Numbered from the stretch's first letter, positions 1-14,300 are shown. The stretch is 64,000 nucleotides of DNA from Takakia lepidozioides (GCA_030704615.1 CM060732.1:45181053-45245052); one strand, 5' to 3'. Made by a program: numbers and translations. The notes: generated by a model from the letters alone, not told the origin.

Positions 1-3000
1 CCCTGCAAATATTGCTATTAAATAGTGAGTGACACACATACCAAGGGAGCCAATAATTATGAAACTGTTTGTGCACAATATCCGCATGGCCATCAATGTG
101 CTCTATTACCCTTCCACGCAAAAAGCAGAAATCCCATCTGCATGTTCAAAGTAGCAATTCCATTACTTCCAAAATAAGGCCTCACATAGCATGTAGAAAC
201 TTATCAGGTCCTCACTCTTGGCATACAGAAGCAACTGCTTGGTGTAACCAGAAGAAACATATTCTACTGAAAGGCAACTTAAAACCCACCACAAGGAGAA
301 CTAGAATTTGTCCAGGAGATGAGAAACAGAAAAAGGAAATGAAATGAAAGAAAGGGAAAGAAGATGTGAAAGACATTCTCTGTTGTAAAATGTCTTGGGC
401 CCTTCCACCCCAAGAAGTTAGAGAGCATTCTGGAGGATACAGGGATTCATTGCAGAAATTCCTGGAGGCTTATCGAAAACCTTTAGTTATGCCAGCTGTT
501 AAAATAGGTCCTTTATCAAATATTCAAGTGGGTAGGCTACGATCTTAGTCTTCAGCTTTGCAACCGACACCTAAACCAGATGAAGAAAACATCTTAATCC
601 AGTCCTCAAGACACGACCAGAGTATCTCTAAAGGGTCTTATATGTGCACGCACTCTGCACGCGAGGGGCCCAAGGCCATAACTGTCTCAAAAATGGCTTC
701 GCAAGTGGCATGCACCACACCCACAGCCATCAAAGCTGGTGGATCCTCACCACGAATCTGTGTCACAAACCAATCCACGTTTTCAACTATGATGCAATTG
801 ATTGATGAATGTAGTGACAGGTACTTTCACTTGTGCAGATAAGATTGAAATACTTTTGTAGTATGTTCTACTGACATCCACACCAGAGCTGGTGGGGTCT
901 GAGGGAAATTGACAAGGTTATAAGCTAATGACTTAACAAATGATTATGATAACTCGATGGATCGGGCTTCTTTGAGGACAGACAACAGAAAAACTACCTT
1001 GCTTTTGAGTCCCTGGTGATCTGTAGTTTCCCTGAATAATCGCAGCCCTGTGACCATCAAACCAACCACATGCTCATTTCATTAATACAGATAATCCTTG
1101 AAACATGTAGCTTACTCAGTTTTTGCTTGTAACCCACCAACCCCACTGCTTGTCCTTGCAGAAAATCAATGAGGTGCCTACAAGGGATTACATTGACACT
1201 TATCCATACCATTTTTGCAGCCAAAAATCTGCCATGGTGAAGCTGCAATTACATCTGGTGACGCGTCTTTGGATATCAAGGAGCCAGTCCAATCCGGTAC
1301 TGCAAGCATGAACTATGTTAGAAAACAGTAGAGTCCTCTCCAGTCCTCCTTTAAGCAAACCCCTATACTAATCCTCTTTGTTTGAGCTCACACAGCTTAT
1401 CTCAGGACCTAGTCACTGTAGAGTAGTTTATCGTTTAAATATGCAAAAGGACACAAGCAAATCCTTTATGGAGTACGATGTCCAATTCAAAGAGAAATGA
1501 AATGAAATGGTGCTTTGTAATGTCTATAAAGAGAGAGAGATAACGCCAACCGAAGTTAGCGTAAATAAGAGCCTCTTCCCCTTGCGGGTACTGCCCCCTT
1601 TCAGAGATGGGCTCTGTTCAAAGACACAAACAACCATCCTAAGGATGGGAATTTTGATACTGTACAACTTCAACAACATGAAGAAATCCTAAAGAACCTT
1701 CCAACATGTCATCTTTGAAGGAACTAATCTCCAAAACTTAGGTGGCTACCGAAGAGAGTGTAAACTATGATGTCTCTTCAAACAGAGTCTCAGATAATTG
1801 CTAGAAACTAAAAACTGATCGACTGGGCAAGAGCACCAAACCTGCAAGGTTGCTGGAATCGTCTTTGTACAAGTTATCTCTGCCACTATTGGAGTCCCTT
1901 ACAAGCCCACTGCCTCGTCTCCCAGAAAGCCTGGGACACGGAGAAACAGACGTTATTTTTCAGACACTGGATCACAGTGGGCCTAGAGGGTTAATCCCAC
2001 CCTTCCACCTACTATGAGTTTTTGAGCAACACGGACTCTACAACAGTCACATTGACTTATAATCCTTCCATCGGAAAGTAGAGCTTACTCTGCATGCTAA
2101 TGTACATTCTACATAACTATCATGAGACTTGTAGAAGCACTGCTCACCTAAACGGATATAAGCGTCTTCTCCCACCAGCAGGAACAAAGGGCATGTCTTT
2201 CCCAGTGGGTTGGGCCTGCAATGACATGCAAACAAAGAAGTCATGTGTAATGGACATCAAAGGTTGTAACCACGAACCTGCAAACCACCATAAAATGAAA
2301 TACATTCACATCCCAGAAAAGAATGAAGGACAAATGAGTAAATGTCAGGGAAATGAAATGAAATGGTACTTTATAACGTCCACAGAAGCTCAAAGAGCTT
2401 ATGGGACAAAAGGGAAATGAAATGAAATGGTACTTTATAAAGGGAAGAAAGGTGTTGTTGGGAGAAAGAAAAATAAACTAGCAACAAAACTTCACAACAA
2501 AGTTGCTCCCAGTCATTGTACCTAAGCTTATGTAGACAAATGATGGCAGAAAGAATTTTGTAAGTGTTTTAACAAGCTGTACCTGTTCAGCTGCTTCCTT
2601 GAAAGCTAGCATCCATTGCGCTGCTTCCTCTGAGCTTCTTGCCCCAAACTGCGATCACAATTGAGTCACTGCTACTCCTTGAAATGTGGAAGCCAGACAA
2701 AAGTCACACATAATCCTCCCAGCACTGCTTTCCACAACATACATACTTGTCTTTCATCTCAAGTCTCACACAGTCAGTCCCATCTGATGAGGGAAGCCCC
2801 TGCTAAGGTGGAGACTAGACAAATAATTATAATGCAGTTGAAACTTGCACTCATAAATCACTATTATAGGGCAATAAAGTCCCTATTCATATACCTTATC
2901 GAGATTAAAGCACTTTCAATCATCTGCATGTGGGAAGAGAACCCTAGTGAGCTGAAAAAAGAACAACAAGGAGCAGCTGGTGCTAGTATTGTGTTGAGGC

Positions 3001-5029
3001 CATCTTGTGAGGTCAACCCTGGGTGGGGCTGTTCCCAGACCTGAGTGGGCAAAGGGCTCCTCTATCTTTGAGAGGAAAGTCCTGGCCATAATCTGTATGA
3101 CCTGAGTCAAACTCCTAGAAGACTGCAAGTAGTCAAGCCTTTTATGGTCATTAAGAAATTGGCTAGGTCTTCAAGACAAGTGGCATACACGCATGACACC
3201 AGCTCCAGCCTTCGGTGAAGGAATCTACAACTGTGGGGAAGAAAGCTTTATGGTAGCAGTTAGCAGCTCACCTTTAGTTTATCTTCGTGGTTGTAAGAGT
3301 CGTAGATTGTGAACATAAAAAGCACCTGCACTTGAAGTGGAAACATTGTGAGAGGAGAGGATATCGCACATGTTTCCACAGCAGCGTTGAGCACCAATAC
3401 TCTGTGTTACAAGTTCGGTTGTTTTTCATGAGCAATAGCCCAAAGGGTTGAAATACCGGCTATGCAGCAATGTTTAAATTTTGTTGGTTCCCCTGGTTTC
3501 ATTAGTTGAAATTTCCCTCAGGCACATTGGCATTCTATAAAGGCTAGTGCCAATAGAGGTTTTAATAACTAAAGAAAATGCAACATTAAAAAGAGCAAAA
3601 TCTCATACAATTCCATGAATACTCTCGCGTCCATGATCAGTCACACGCATATATGGGTCAATAATCCCACTCTTAACTGGTGCCTGCAACAAATGAAAAA
3701 ATATGTAAGAAATTGTGTAGTCCGATCACAGATTGACTCAATGTAAAACACAGATGGTTTAAGAAGTAGCCAAAGTTGGTATGAGATAGAGATCAGTAGA
3801 TGGCGAGAGTTTACAAAAGTGTCCCTGACAGATTATTCCATGAGTCGAAATCCATGGGCCAGTTAGCCCCTCGTGGGTTTAGATCCCGCTACAGGAATCT
3901 CACTAGGCCTTCACCCTAAGACCTAATGCATTTGAGCTAGTGATTTACCCATCACATTGATGTTCATATGAAAGCTATATCCCAAAAACTGGCCACAAAA
4001 TAGGGTGTCCTTTGCGATCCAGACTTGATAAGAAACTTCTAGGCTTGGTGAATCCTTTGTCATTTCATTGAGAAGGATACCTCACTCACAAAACAACACT
4101 CAAAACTCAGTAAACCCCCTAGAACTGTGAATATAACTGGTCCAATCATATCTTGTAAAGTGATCCAAGAAAATTGGACAATTTTGGTTTGAACTTGTAC
4201 GTAGATGCAACTCTTGTATAATTTGTGCAACAACTCATTCAAGTGGGCTGACTGCAATACTAAAGGTACAAGCTGGCTATCCAGCTCTCTAATCAACAGA
4301 CTGACTCATAAGACGTTGTTTGCCATATCCTTGTGGCTATAGACCCTGCGCCAATTTGGGCAGAACAATCTCAAATCAATAGAGAAAACTTCTTGAGTAC
4401 CAGCCCTCTTCATTTGGTAGAGGAAGCCTGGATTAGTTTTTCTGGTGCTCTAAGGTTTTGAGCCATTCGGGCGATATGGATTCAGTCAGAAGCCCTCACA
4501 TTTTGCACCAACTCCCATCCCCACCATTCCTTAGCTGGGTATAGCTGGAGTGCTGCTTTAAAATGATCTTATTAGAAGCCATATGTATATTACTTATAAC
4601 TTCCCCCTCCCCCGCCTCCATCTCCCCCAGGACACTACACCACAAAGTCCATATCTGCTTGTGTTCTGGGCAAGCGAGCAGCTAATTCCTACACCCTCAG
4701 ACAATGTTTGCAGTTTATGTGAGTGGCCACAAAAGATCATGTCGGAACCCAATCTCCAGTTTATTTGTTAGTAAATTGCACCAAATCGTGCTTGATATGT
4801 CATACAGAGTGCGTGCATGTTTTGAGAAGCCGAGGAGAACCACGGAATGAGACAGAAAGGGAAGTGAAAATACCTCATTCCTGTCGGCTGGATTCTCTTT
4901 GAAGCAGGAGACACGGCTAGCTGCCAGCACGAAGTAACGCTTGCGAGGATGATTCAGAAGTAACATATTTGACTGAATCAAATAAAGCCAACCCTCCATC
5001 CTGCCTGCTTCATCATTTCTGCCTTCCAT
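1..5029 (-). CDS. EDR2: EDR2-like protein (PH + START), 3' end beyond window
   Basis: Multi-exon gene read right to left. Exons placed by splice sites and phase: 4874-5029 (ATG at 5029), 3609-3683, 3272-3325, 2583-2648, 1210-1299, 998-1047, 654-757, 42-137. At least one exon between 2583 and 1299 is unresolved. The first exon opens a PH domain (MEGWLYLIQSN, RKRYFVL). Exon 2 carries RVTDHGRESIHG, a signature of the EDR2 family, and exon 4 GARSSEEAAQWM. The START-like region begins with DVIAASPWQIFGCKNG, then ALMAVGVVHATCEAIFETVM, then VIEHIDGHADIVHKQ and YWLPW before a donor at 41. EDR2 of Arabidopsis is a lipid-binding negative regulator of defence and cell death with PH, START and DUF1336 domains; the DUF1336 part would lie left of the window. 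The function here is inferred from family only. Confidence 0.88.
2345..2441. repeat. Tandem pair of GAAATGAAATGAAATGG repeats
   Basis: GAAATGAAATGAAATGG followed by TACTTTATAA occurs twice, about 65 bp apart, within an EDR2 intron. Related copies lie near 333, 1495 and 22,147 (the last in the RUS gene). It is a dispersed repeat of unknown class, usually followed by TTTATAATGTC and AGAGCTTATGGGAC. Confidence 0.6.
4305..4375. repeat. Short dispersed repeat, LINE 3'-end-like
   Basis: About 70 bp beginning ACTCATAAGACGTTGTTTGC recur with few changes at 18,936-19,000, directly beside the LINE remnant there. This piece, inside an EDR2 intron, is probably a truncated LINE 3' end. Confidence 0.5.
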
Positions 5030-8000
5030 TCTAGTTTCCAGCGAAGATCAAGAACACGTAGCTGTCTGCATCCGCCAATGAAGATACAAAGGAGACTTTG
5101 TGGGCTTGCACGTCTCAGCTTAACTATATCAAAAAACAGACACTTGGATCTGCATATCTCTCTGTTCTGCATCAAACCATACCATCCACACTCACTATGC
5201 TTGCTCCACCTTCCATCCTGGACAAACTTTATGGAAAGGTGAATTCAATGAGTGCGGAGTTGGGGAACACAGAAAACCCGAGGACTCGACCGATGGATGG
5301 ACAAACCAGAAAAGAAAGTAGAGAGATATCCACACAGCACCGCGATCAAGTAACCGATCGGTGATGTGTCCAGGTAGCCTACTATTCATCGCGATTCTTT
5401 GGAGCTCGCCGTCAAGACAGACGCAGCAAAGCACTGGAGAGAAAAGCACAACAGTACAGCCTCCCTCAGTACAGTCCCGTCGAGTCCCGTCCTTACCTGA
5501 GACGTGTGGCAACCTGGTGAAGAAATAATGACTTCTGCTTCTGGGTAAAAGTAAGCAGCCCACAACGGCGCTGCCCTCTCACTATCTTTGGCTACTGGAA
5601 TTCTGGCAACTGTATATTTAATCTTTCAGCACTCCCCCAAGGGAAAGGAATAGAGAAAGCCAAGCACTTCCCCAGCTGCTTTGCCGCCTAAATCAACACA
5701 ATGTTATTATCACCGTCTCATGGCGGCAGGCTCTAAATTGACAGAAAGACGAATGGTACTCAGTGTTAGAGAATCCATATAGTATCTCTGGGCCCACCTC
5801 CTGTTCAGTTTCTCATTGCAACATTTAATCCTTATCCTCAAATGCGAAGCTCGTGGAGCCATCATAATACGAAACAACAGATTGTTTAGAGAAAGGATTG
5901 GAAGGTCAACAGTTGTACATATTTGTTCTTCAGTGGCGCGATACCTCTATCTTTGTTTACCTCTTCTATAGTTAGTAAGTGGGCAGATTGTGTTCGGCCC
6001 ATGGTGAAATACTGGTCCGAGTAGTCCAGGGTTGGACTATTCTTGTCCCTCCCTAAGTAACTACCGTAGTGATTCAGCAGGCCATAAAGCTCCGCCCTGC
6101 AAGGCTTGGTGTCCCGAAAGTGCACAACACCTCAGCCTGCAACTCCGCCCTCCAAACTAAGAAACTACCGAGGCGACTGATTGACTTGCTAGATTGGGAG
6201 AAACTCGTGGATTTGAACATGGGAGAATCATGGGAATGTCTCGTTTTTGGCCCGACTCTGCCTGTTTCCACAAATCCGAGTGCTCTATCTTGACTACTCC
6301 AAATGCTAAATTCATAAGGATGTGGCTTGATGTCAGTAGAGAGGGAATATTATTAGTTCCTTTCTTCCCCACACTTGGGGGGGGGGGAGCTCCCGGCTAC
6401 AGCTGGCGTCCTCTCTTTCTATAATAGTAAGGAGGATGCCAGGCGTCGTCTCTTTTGACCCCCTGAAAAGAAGAGTGTCTGGCTCCCAATTAGCTTGAAA
6501 AGCAATGGTTCCCAGGTGCAGAGACTCAGTTGGAAGACGCTTGTATTGACTCTTGAGTCTTGACACACGCATTTCGGAGAATACCGGCACTTTCCATCTT
6601 CATCTCTCCTGCTTGCATTACCTTACCTTAGGCAGGCTCAGGGGACAGGCCTCATCAAGGGTGCCAGGATGGCAGCCAGGAACCGGCTGTCAGCAGCTGC
6701 CGTGGTTGTGTAGTAAATTGCCGCACGGCAGCGGCAACCTCGACAAAGGCGTGCCGAGCCTTGACTTATCTGACGTAGCTGAGCTGCAGGACCAGCAAGG
6801 GACCCCCCCACTTCCCAGCGTGCCAATGTGGGGCCTCGCAGCTGCCGTTGCAGTTAACGTATGAACAAGGCCTTGGGATCATTGAGTGTATTGCGTTATT
6901 GGCAGTACGAGACTCGGCACTGAAGCCGCTGGCAGCGGAGAGATGGGCGTTTGGCGTAATCTACTACGGTATACAGTGACGAAAGTGGAAAGATGCGGAG
7001 AGAGTATTGAAGGTCGTTTGATGTCTCTTGTCTCTTTATGTGTGGACAGTAAACGGTGCTTTTTGCTTTACTCTGAGTTCCGTGCACCTCCGAGACGTAC
7101 GCGGCGAAGCGCTTGGCACTTTCGTTTTCTTTCCTCAACAGGGCAGTCGTTACCCGACTGATCCTGTTGATATCCAGATGGAACTATTAACTCTTAAAAT
7201 GAGTTCGAAGCATGCCCACATGGGTGGTCATTACTGGATACTGCAATGAATTGCATTGACAGCTGCTCCGGCACACATAAGCGTGTGTGTGGGTGCTACT
7301 TCATGGAGCTCAAATTTGAATCAACCACTTCCTGTGTTCTCTGTTTTTCGTTCACGAGTTGTCAGTGACAGTCTACAGAGGAGAGAGAGATCGGGAACGG
7401 AGTTGGTGGAGTAAACGCTACAGTGCTTGGAATGCGGCTGTAGGATCTCCAAATCGAAATTCCGTCTCAGGAGAGAAAAGCTATTAATTGAACAAATACG
7501 CCTGCCAGTTGTAGGCACACAATGAGTTGATGGCCCACCAGGGTTGCGTGGTCCAAAGCTCGACCAGCGTTTGCCTACATGACAAGCTCGGGAGCCCTTC
7601 TTGTGGTTCCGTGAGCATCAGATTAGGATGATCCCAGTAGAATATGTGAAGGGTAGTGTGTAACTGGACACCGTGGATGTGAAAAGGAACGGCCCACCAA
7701 AAGCGAAGGAGCAAAGTGCAAGCGGTTAGAGAAAAGATCTGCCTTTGGAGGTGGGCCTGCGACGGAACATTTGAATCATGGCATCCTGCATGTCCACGAC
7801 CCGTTGCCGCCTGCGCCGCCCTTTCACACCCAGCGCCCTCCCTCCTTGACCGCCTCTCTTCTTGCCCCACTGTACATATCTATATGATTTCCATGAGTGT
7901 GTGTGAGCTCATCTCTCTCTCTCCCTCTCCCTACTCATCCACCCAAACGTGAGTTCCTGCCAGACTCCAGTTGACTTGGCAATTGAACTTCTCATATGTA

Positions 8001-8220
8001 ATGTCCCAAGCAACACTGCACAGAAACTGACACATATCTGGCCAGGGAAAGGGCCATAGTATCCAGTAGAAGGGTAGCATGGTTCCATGGAAACTCTGCT
8101 GCCCACTGTGAGCTAAGTACTACTTGACCTCACCAGTTGGTTTTTGGGAGAACATTTTTTTCAGCAGATAAGCAGACACCTTCCAAGTTCCCACCAATTC
8201 TCATCATTTTCAGAGTTATT
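5030..8220. other. Gene-poor stretch upstream of the EDR2-like gene
   Basis: No convincing coding exons were found. The first few hundred bases should hold the EDR2-like promoter and 5' UTR. A G10 run lies near 6,378. A tRNA-like piece on the minus strand (about 6,170-6,301) has an A-box-like TAGTCAAGATAGAGC and a B-box-like GTTCAAATCC, but they are about 75 bp apart, so it is at best a SINE relic. Confidence 0.4.
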
Positions 8221-8227
8221 TCCTTGC

Positions 8228-8282
8228 TAGTGAGGCAAGGATGGTGAGGCAAGGATGGGCAGGGCAAGGATGGGCAGCCCAA
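8228..8282. repeat. Short GGCAAGGATGGGCAG tandem repeat
   Basis: Three to four imperfect copies of a 15-bp unit (gaggcaaggatggtg, gcagggcaaggatggg) in direct tandem. Confidence 0.6.
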
Positions 8283-8559
8283 AATTTGACTTACAATTTT
8301 GCTACAGGTTACATCCATGGAGTATAGCAATTTGCAACTGTGAGTAGGTGGGGTTAGTAAAGTACTAAAAGCATTTGATGTGAGGAAATTCCAAGTGTTT
8401 TCAGATGAAATCCGGTCAGTTTGGAGGGTCAGCTCTCTGAGTCTGCCCGCTCCTCTAACAGCATAGATGGACAGAACCAGATGCCCCCAAGTTAACTTGA
8501 GGCAATATTCCATATATTTTGGGAATAAATCAATGGTGAATGAAAATGTGCTCAGGCAA

Positions 8560-8975
8560 AAACTGTGGACCAAGACCATGAAACATCTGGTAGAGATCTT
8601 GGTCCCTAGATGCATATTCATATATTAAATATCGTAGGGACCCAAGTTAGTTTGCGTAAAGGGGACCAAGATCAAGACCAAGAAAACTTAAGATGAGGTG
8701 TGACACCTTCCATCACCTTCATCTTTGCCCCTCAACATTTGATACTGGATTCTAACTGATGGTCACGATCATTTGAGAAAAATATATTTTATTGTCTCTA
8801 TACTTGGTCCAAGGTCCAAGAATTGGTCGTCGAAGGTCCCCTAGACCGCCACACCTAGATGCCATGTCATTCCTAACTTTCTTGGTTTTGGTCCCTAGTG
8901 TAAAACCAATATGACCAAGAAAATGCACACGACCAATAGGACCAATTGCATTTTGCCAGAGTTGGTCTTGGTCTT
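8560..8975. repeat. Region dense in GGTC/GACC words, possible MITE
   Basis: GACCAAGACCAT near 8,571 and its near-complement TTGGTCTTGGTCTTGG near 8,963 bracket about 400 bp full of GGTCC and GACCAA words. The ends could pair as inverted repeats of a small non-autonomous element. No clear target duplication was seen. Confidence 0.3.
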
Positions 8976-9119
8976 GGCTCTAACAATATAACCCTATTAC
9001 CTTGGATTAGTAGAGCAAACCTGAGCACTGCTAACAATTCTGCTCAGTCCGACCATCCTAATCCATGGTTGTTTAGGAATTTAGTATTATATCCGGTAAA
9101 GTTTCTTGTAAATTATGAA

Positions 9120-9500
9120 ACCTATTTTGGAATTGAATATATTTGTAAGTCTAACAATACCTTAGAGTTTATTTGGCAAAAAACAAAAAAACAAATATAT
9201 ATATTTATATATCTATGATAGATTTGTTTCACGGTTCACCAGTGAAACATATGAGTGAATTGAATGTATTTGCAAAGTTTGGCAATACCACAAAGTTACT
9301 TAGGCTAATCCTTTGTGGATAATATTTTTAAGAGGACCTTTGACAAAACCAGATTGACGGAACCTACTAAGTTGGAGATCTAAGGTGCTTATATATTTTG
9401 GCGAAACCCAAGATATTTCACCAGCAAAACTTATTTGGAGATCTAATATGTTTACCGATTTTGGCGAAACCCAATAGTATTTCATTGGCAAAAGCTATTT
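9120..9500. repeat. Diverged ~65-bp tandem repeats
   Basis: Two good copies (about 9,371-9,430 and 9,434-9,498) share TTGGAGATCTAA and TTTTGGCGAAACCCAA; two more decayed copies lie to their left. AT-rich, no coding signal. Confidence 0.6.
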
Positions 9501-10470
9501 TTTGTCTCTGAAATTTTTGTTTTTGTGTGTTTTTAATAAAAGTAAAATAAAACAAGGACAGATGTCCTCGATTGAATCATAGTAGGAATTAGTAATAAAG
9601 GAATGAGTGAATAATTAAAAGTAGTAATGGAGCCTATTTATGCATGAAGACCTAATGGAGTACAACCTATTACCCCGAATATGTGCTTGAACTCACGTGA
9701 GTGTATTCACAAGAATACCACTACTCAAGTAGTTGACCCTACGCACCACAGTAGAATAAGAAATTATAAGAAAAAATGACGTCAACTAAAGTTAGCGTAA
9801 ATAAAAGCATTTTCCCTTTGTGATGCCAGCCTCTTGCGGTAGTAGGCTCTAAGAAGTTCTAGGAAATTGAAAACTATATTTTGTGTAATTCTGCTTCAGC
9901 GCCACATAGCTTAGTTGAACTACAATTCATAGTTAACCATCAAATAAACAACAAAGCCCTTACTACCATCTTAGGGCATGTACTAACTACAAGATCAGGT
10001 CATACAACCATATGTATATATGACGTCCTAGATAAGAGCCATTTTCTCTTGCGATACTACCTCCTTCAGAGGTGGGCTCTATAAAATAAGATATGCTTAT
10101 TCTATGACAAGTTAGTCACTTTAGTCTTGCGTTTGTTTGGGACAAGAACTGTAACTGATCTAATAGTTGTAAAATGTGGGGTATGAAAGAGTTTAGGGGT
10201 TGCACTATGTGGTAGTTTCAAGTTTTGCTTAAATATATCAATGATGTGGCTACGAGCGCCGTCTTGTACACCTACAATATCATCTAGTGTGGGGTGTTCA
10301 CAATGCAGGAGAAGATGCACGTATTCACTTGGAGAGGTTCAATGGAGCACATCATGCAATGTTTGTTGGGGTATAACGTAGGCCAGAATAGGTTTCGCCT
10401 TTGGTTACCCATGTGTTGTCCATATCGAAATCAGAGTATATGTTTGATTTACGCATCACTTATCATGGCA

Positions 10471-11300
10471 TTAGATATTCAAGATTGGTTGGATATATAT
10501 ATCTACATATAATGTCTGGTGGATGTCTTGACCATTTGCAGCTTGACGACGAAGAGCAGCTGCATAGGACGTTCGCTCTCCCCCACGAAGATTGGAATTT
10601 TTGGAGTAGCCCATGTTCAGCATCTGGATCCCTGATGATGTCAGACGCCACTCGCCTAAGTCTTCTTTGCATATCAAGTGCCTCTTTTTGAATAGAATGC
10701 AGGCCAACTCCATACCCTCTGTGGGCGGTACCAAGGCCAATAGTGGAGAGTGAACATCCATCCGCTTGACCGTATCCTCCAGCCCCGTTGAGTGACAAAT
10801 CTGTTTTCTTCCAAAAATCAACGCACATGCCTCCTCCTGAAACCTCTTGGAATCCAGCAGACACGCTGGAAGCAACTTCTTCAAAAGTTCGAAGCGCTCT
10901 ACATTAGTGAGCTTTTCCCTTCGAAAGGAGGCGATCTGATACGTGTACCTGGGAATCAGCCAGCACAAGGTTAACTTCAGCAATTCGCAAGACATGACCC
11001 GAAGAAGCCACCTTGCAAATTCGTTGTGCACCAGCTTGAGGGTTTTACTCTGTCAATTCAGCTTCTCTGTCTCTCGTCTTAGCCTGTCCAGCTCCAACCT
11101 CATCACTCTCTCTCTCTCTTCTCTTGGTCTTTTCTAATCTCCGAGTCGTCCCTCTTTCTCTTCTCTTTGTCGCTTCCAATCTCTAAGTCACCACTCTTTT
11201 TCTTCTCTCTGTCTTCCAATCTCTGCATCACAGACTCGATATATTGTAAAGAAGATGTGGAGTATGAATATGTATATATTGGATTTGGTTTCTTATGCAA
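10471..11300 (-). pseudogene. Decayed ORF with coiled-coil start, unidentified
   Basis: On the minus strand, 11,300-11,103 encodes a charged E/K/R helix (LEIGSDKEKRKRDDSEIRKD). A second frame reads RLELDRLRRETEKLN, a TGA near 11,050, then about 190 residues beginning NEFARWLLRVMSCELLKLTL and including LLPACLLDSKRFQEEACALI. There is no ATG-initiated ORF joining them, so this is probably a gene or transposon relic. The charged part comes from about three CT-rich repeats of roughly 45 bp (11,110-11,235). I do not recognise the family. Confidence 0.35.
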
Positions 11301-14300
11301 TGAATGTATGCAGGTCTCGTATGGAAGCTACATCTGGAAACCTAGCTTTGGTAGGAGAGCCAGAAAGGATAATTGTGTATTGGGTCGTTTAAGGAGTGTG
11401 AAGTGGGTTGGATGGCTCCTACAAGCTGCGCTAATTGATCTACCACTTCATTGCCAATGATATATGTATAAAAGCGGAATTTGTGTATTTGTATGTGTAT
11501 ATTTATGGATGATGATGATTTAATAATGATAGTTCTCATGTTTTTTAGATTCATGTGGTACATTTGTAAAGAGAGTTTATGGTTTTGGTTTATGAGTAAA
11601 TTTTGAGAGACACTAGTAGGAATCATGTCCGTTGGAACCGGAGTCTATGAGCCTGGTTGTCCAAAAGCACTCATTGTGCGACTGCAAGTCACAACAAACA
11701 ATTTTCTACCATAGACGTGGCATTGAAGAAAGTGTCGTGCACCACTCCGGGTTGGGCGCCGATTTTTTGGCTGTTTAATACAGAAAATGGAAATATATTT
11801 GGAACTTTGAAAATAGCGAGTTGTTTAAACTATTTGAGTTGCGACTACCAAATTACAATTTTGTGTTTAAAGACTTGTTGTTGTGTGTTTCACAGTGGGG
11901 CAAAAATGGAGGTCATTTTAACCACTCGTTTGACGACTACCGTATATGAAATATTCTCATTGCATGATTAACGAGGATGATTACTCCGTCACTGCTTCAT
12001 GAACCTATTGAAAATGGACCAATACAAAACTACCACCTCATCAACGTGGTGAATCTAGTAATCTTCACGTATTATGCTCTAACTCATTTTTTTTTCTTTT
12101 CTTATATTCCATCACGAGTGTGCCTGGCATAGCTCCATGTCCTCGAAAATGGTGTCTATAAAGCCAATATGTAGGTTTTCCAAGCAGGGGAGGTATTGAG
12201 ACAGTTCCGGGATGTAGGGTGGAGACAAATATGATCATACCTGTATGGTGGTTACATATGCGACTACGTCGTCGCATATGGTAGACGGGCTTAACCACTA
12301 AGGTGAATCAATTGAAACTAGGGTAAGTGATATGTTGCGCGGTTGAGGGGTGGGAGGGCATGTAAGACATCAAGGATTGCCATGAGTTTTGCACGTAGGA
12401 TGTTTTGGCATCTTGGGAGGCGGCTATAATTCCTTTGTGTTGATATTACACGGCGTGTTATAGGCTGCATGTGCATCTTTTAGGATCCATCCGTATAGAT
12501 GCATTCTAGCGGGTTGTATTTTAAAGTGGAGAAATTATCATACTCTTGGATACTTAGTATATGAGATGAATATAATGCAGCCCAAAAGTGGTCGAATGAG
12601 AGTCATTTGCCATGGTTTGTGGGAAGTTAATTTGAGGGTATTGTGGGAAAGGTGTATAGACAGTAGAGCTGTAGGTCCAAATAGGCTTTTTATTACTTCA
12701 CTTAATTGCTGAAAGAATGTGGTGGATATGTGTGGATCATTTAAATAGTGGGACACATATGAGTTTAGCTAGTGAGAATTTAGTGTATTTCATATAATTC
12801 GGCAAGGGCGTGATATGGAAGGTATAACTGTCTATCTATGTCAAAAACAGGAAGTGCTACTCATACCTCACACTTCTCTTTATCTCTGATGTTTGCATTT
12901 GCTGTACTTCTCCACAAGGGGAACGTCATACTCTATGTGGTCTCGAAATTATAATATCACAATGTCTCAAACCAATCTACCACAAACTTATAAGTTCTAC
13001 AAGAGTGTTGTAATTCCTTACATTGTAACTTATATGCATGCTTAGAGATGTATATCTGAAAGCGATAGCAAACACGAAAGCCTGCGACTCACCTCATACA
13101 TCCTCACTAATCCACATTGGCTTGTGGTGCTTTTCGGACGGGTAGAGGTGAGGGCTCCTCGGTTGTCATATGCTCCTAAGCTATGCAGTTGTTGCCGCTG
13201 GTTTTGCTTGTTGGTGTCGAAGACAAAAACAATTGAAATCTTGAGACAACACATGACTCTCCATCGACAATGGTACTATGGAAAAAACTTAGGAAGTGAC
13301 ACATCACTTATGCTTCACTAGATAACTCTGACCTCCTTATGGTGAACTAAATTCTACTAATGGCCTTGGAAGCCTAAGTGATAGAAGACACTGAGATTAT
13401 ATACTGATATGTCGATGAACTTCAAGGACTATGCAGTATGGAGTTTGCTTTCCCTAAAGTTTTCAGTATATGAAACTGAGTTGTTTTATAATGTTAGTAG
13501 GTTTCCTGTTTAATTTAAAGATCCACATTATGTGGCATGTTTTAAGTGATGCCATTATCTTACCTAGATAGTAGCTACTAAGCTACTTAGCTTACTGGAT
13601 TATATGTCTTAATAAAGTGCCATGTCGTTTGCAAAATGGTTTTAATTCCAAAGAAAAGGAGATTGATGACTTTGACTACTTCAAAACTGAGTCGAATGTG
13701 CTGGATATCATGTTGCATAAAAAAAAGCTATCTCTACTTATATGAGGTATCTCTTACAAGAGTTATGCGAAGTTGGAACACCATACATGGGTGTATGTTT
13801 CTCCTTCTAGCTCGATTTACTGATGTTTTAGTTATCTTGGCAACATGGAGAATTATCTCCATATAACCAGAATCCCACCACCCACCCCGATCACCCTTGT
13901 GAATTAAAATATTTTCATCTAGATGTGATGGTTATTCACTACAAAAAAGGGACTGAAAAGGTGACTTATGGTTCAACAAACATGTAGTCTACCAATAGAT
14001 TTGCATCATGCATTTGTCTCTTCAAAATGTCTAGTGGAAATCTTTTGTGATGATACTAGACAAGAGTGAAATATTGTTATATCAACAAATACATGGTACA
14101 TGCAAGCCAATGTAAGGTTCATGTTCCAAATAATGGTGTGAGTCTTACAAACTTGTCAATTTCAGATCATTCTAACCCATCCAGTTTGAGTCTATAGCCT
14201 TGAGTCAGTCCCAGTCAGTGTTCCATACTCTAATTTCATGCAAATAATGTATAGATTAATTCTGTTATTGCTACCCACCTCATTCTATAAAATGCCCATA

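Noticed and set aside
6170-6301. tRNA gene on the minus strand
   Set aside because: A- and B-box-like words are too far apart and no cloverleaf forms.
8130-8621. 163-codon minus-strand open frame
   Set aside because: No conserved motif; it overlaps simple repeats and MITE-like sequence.
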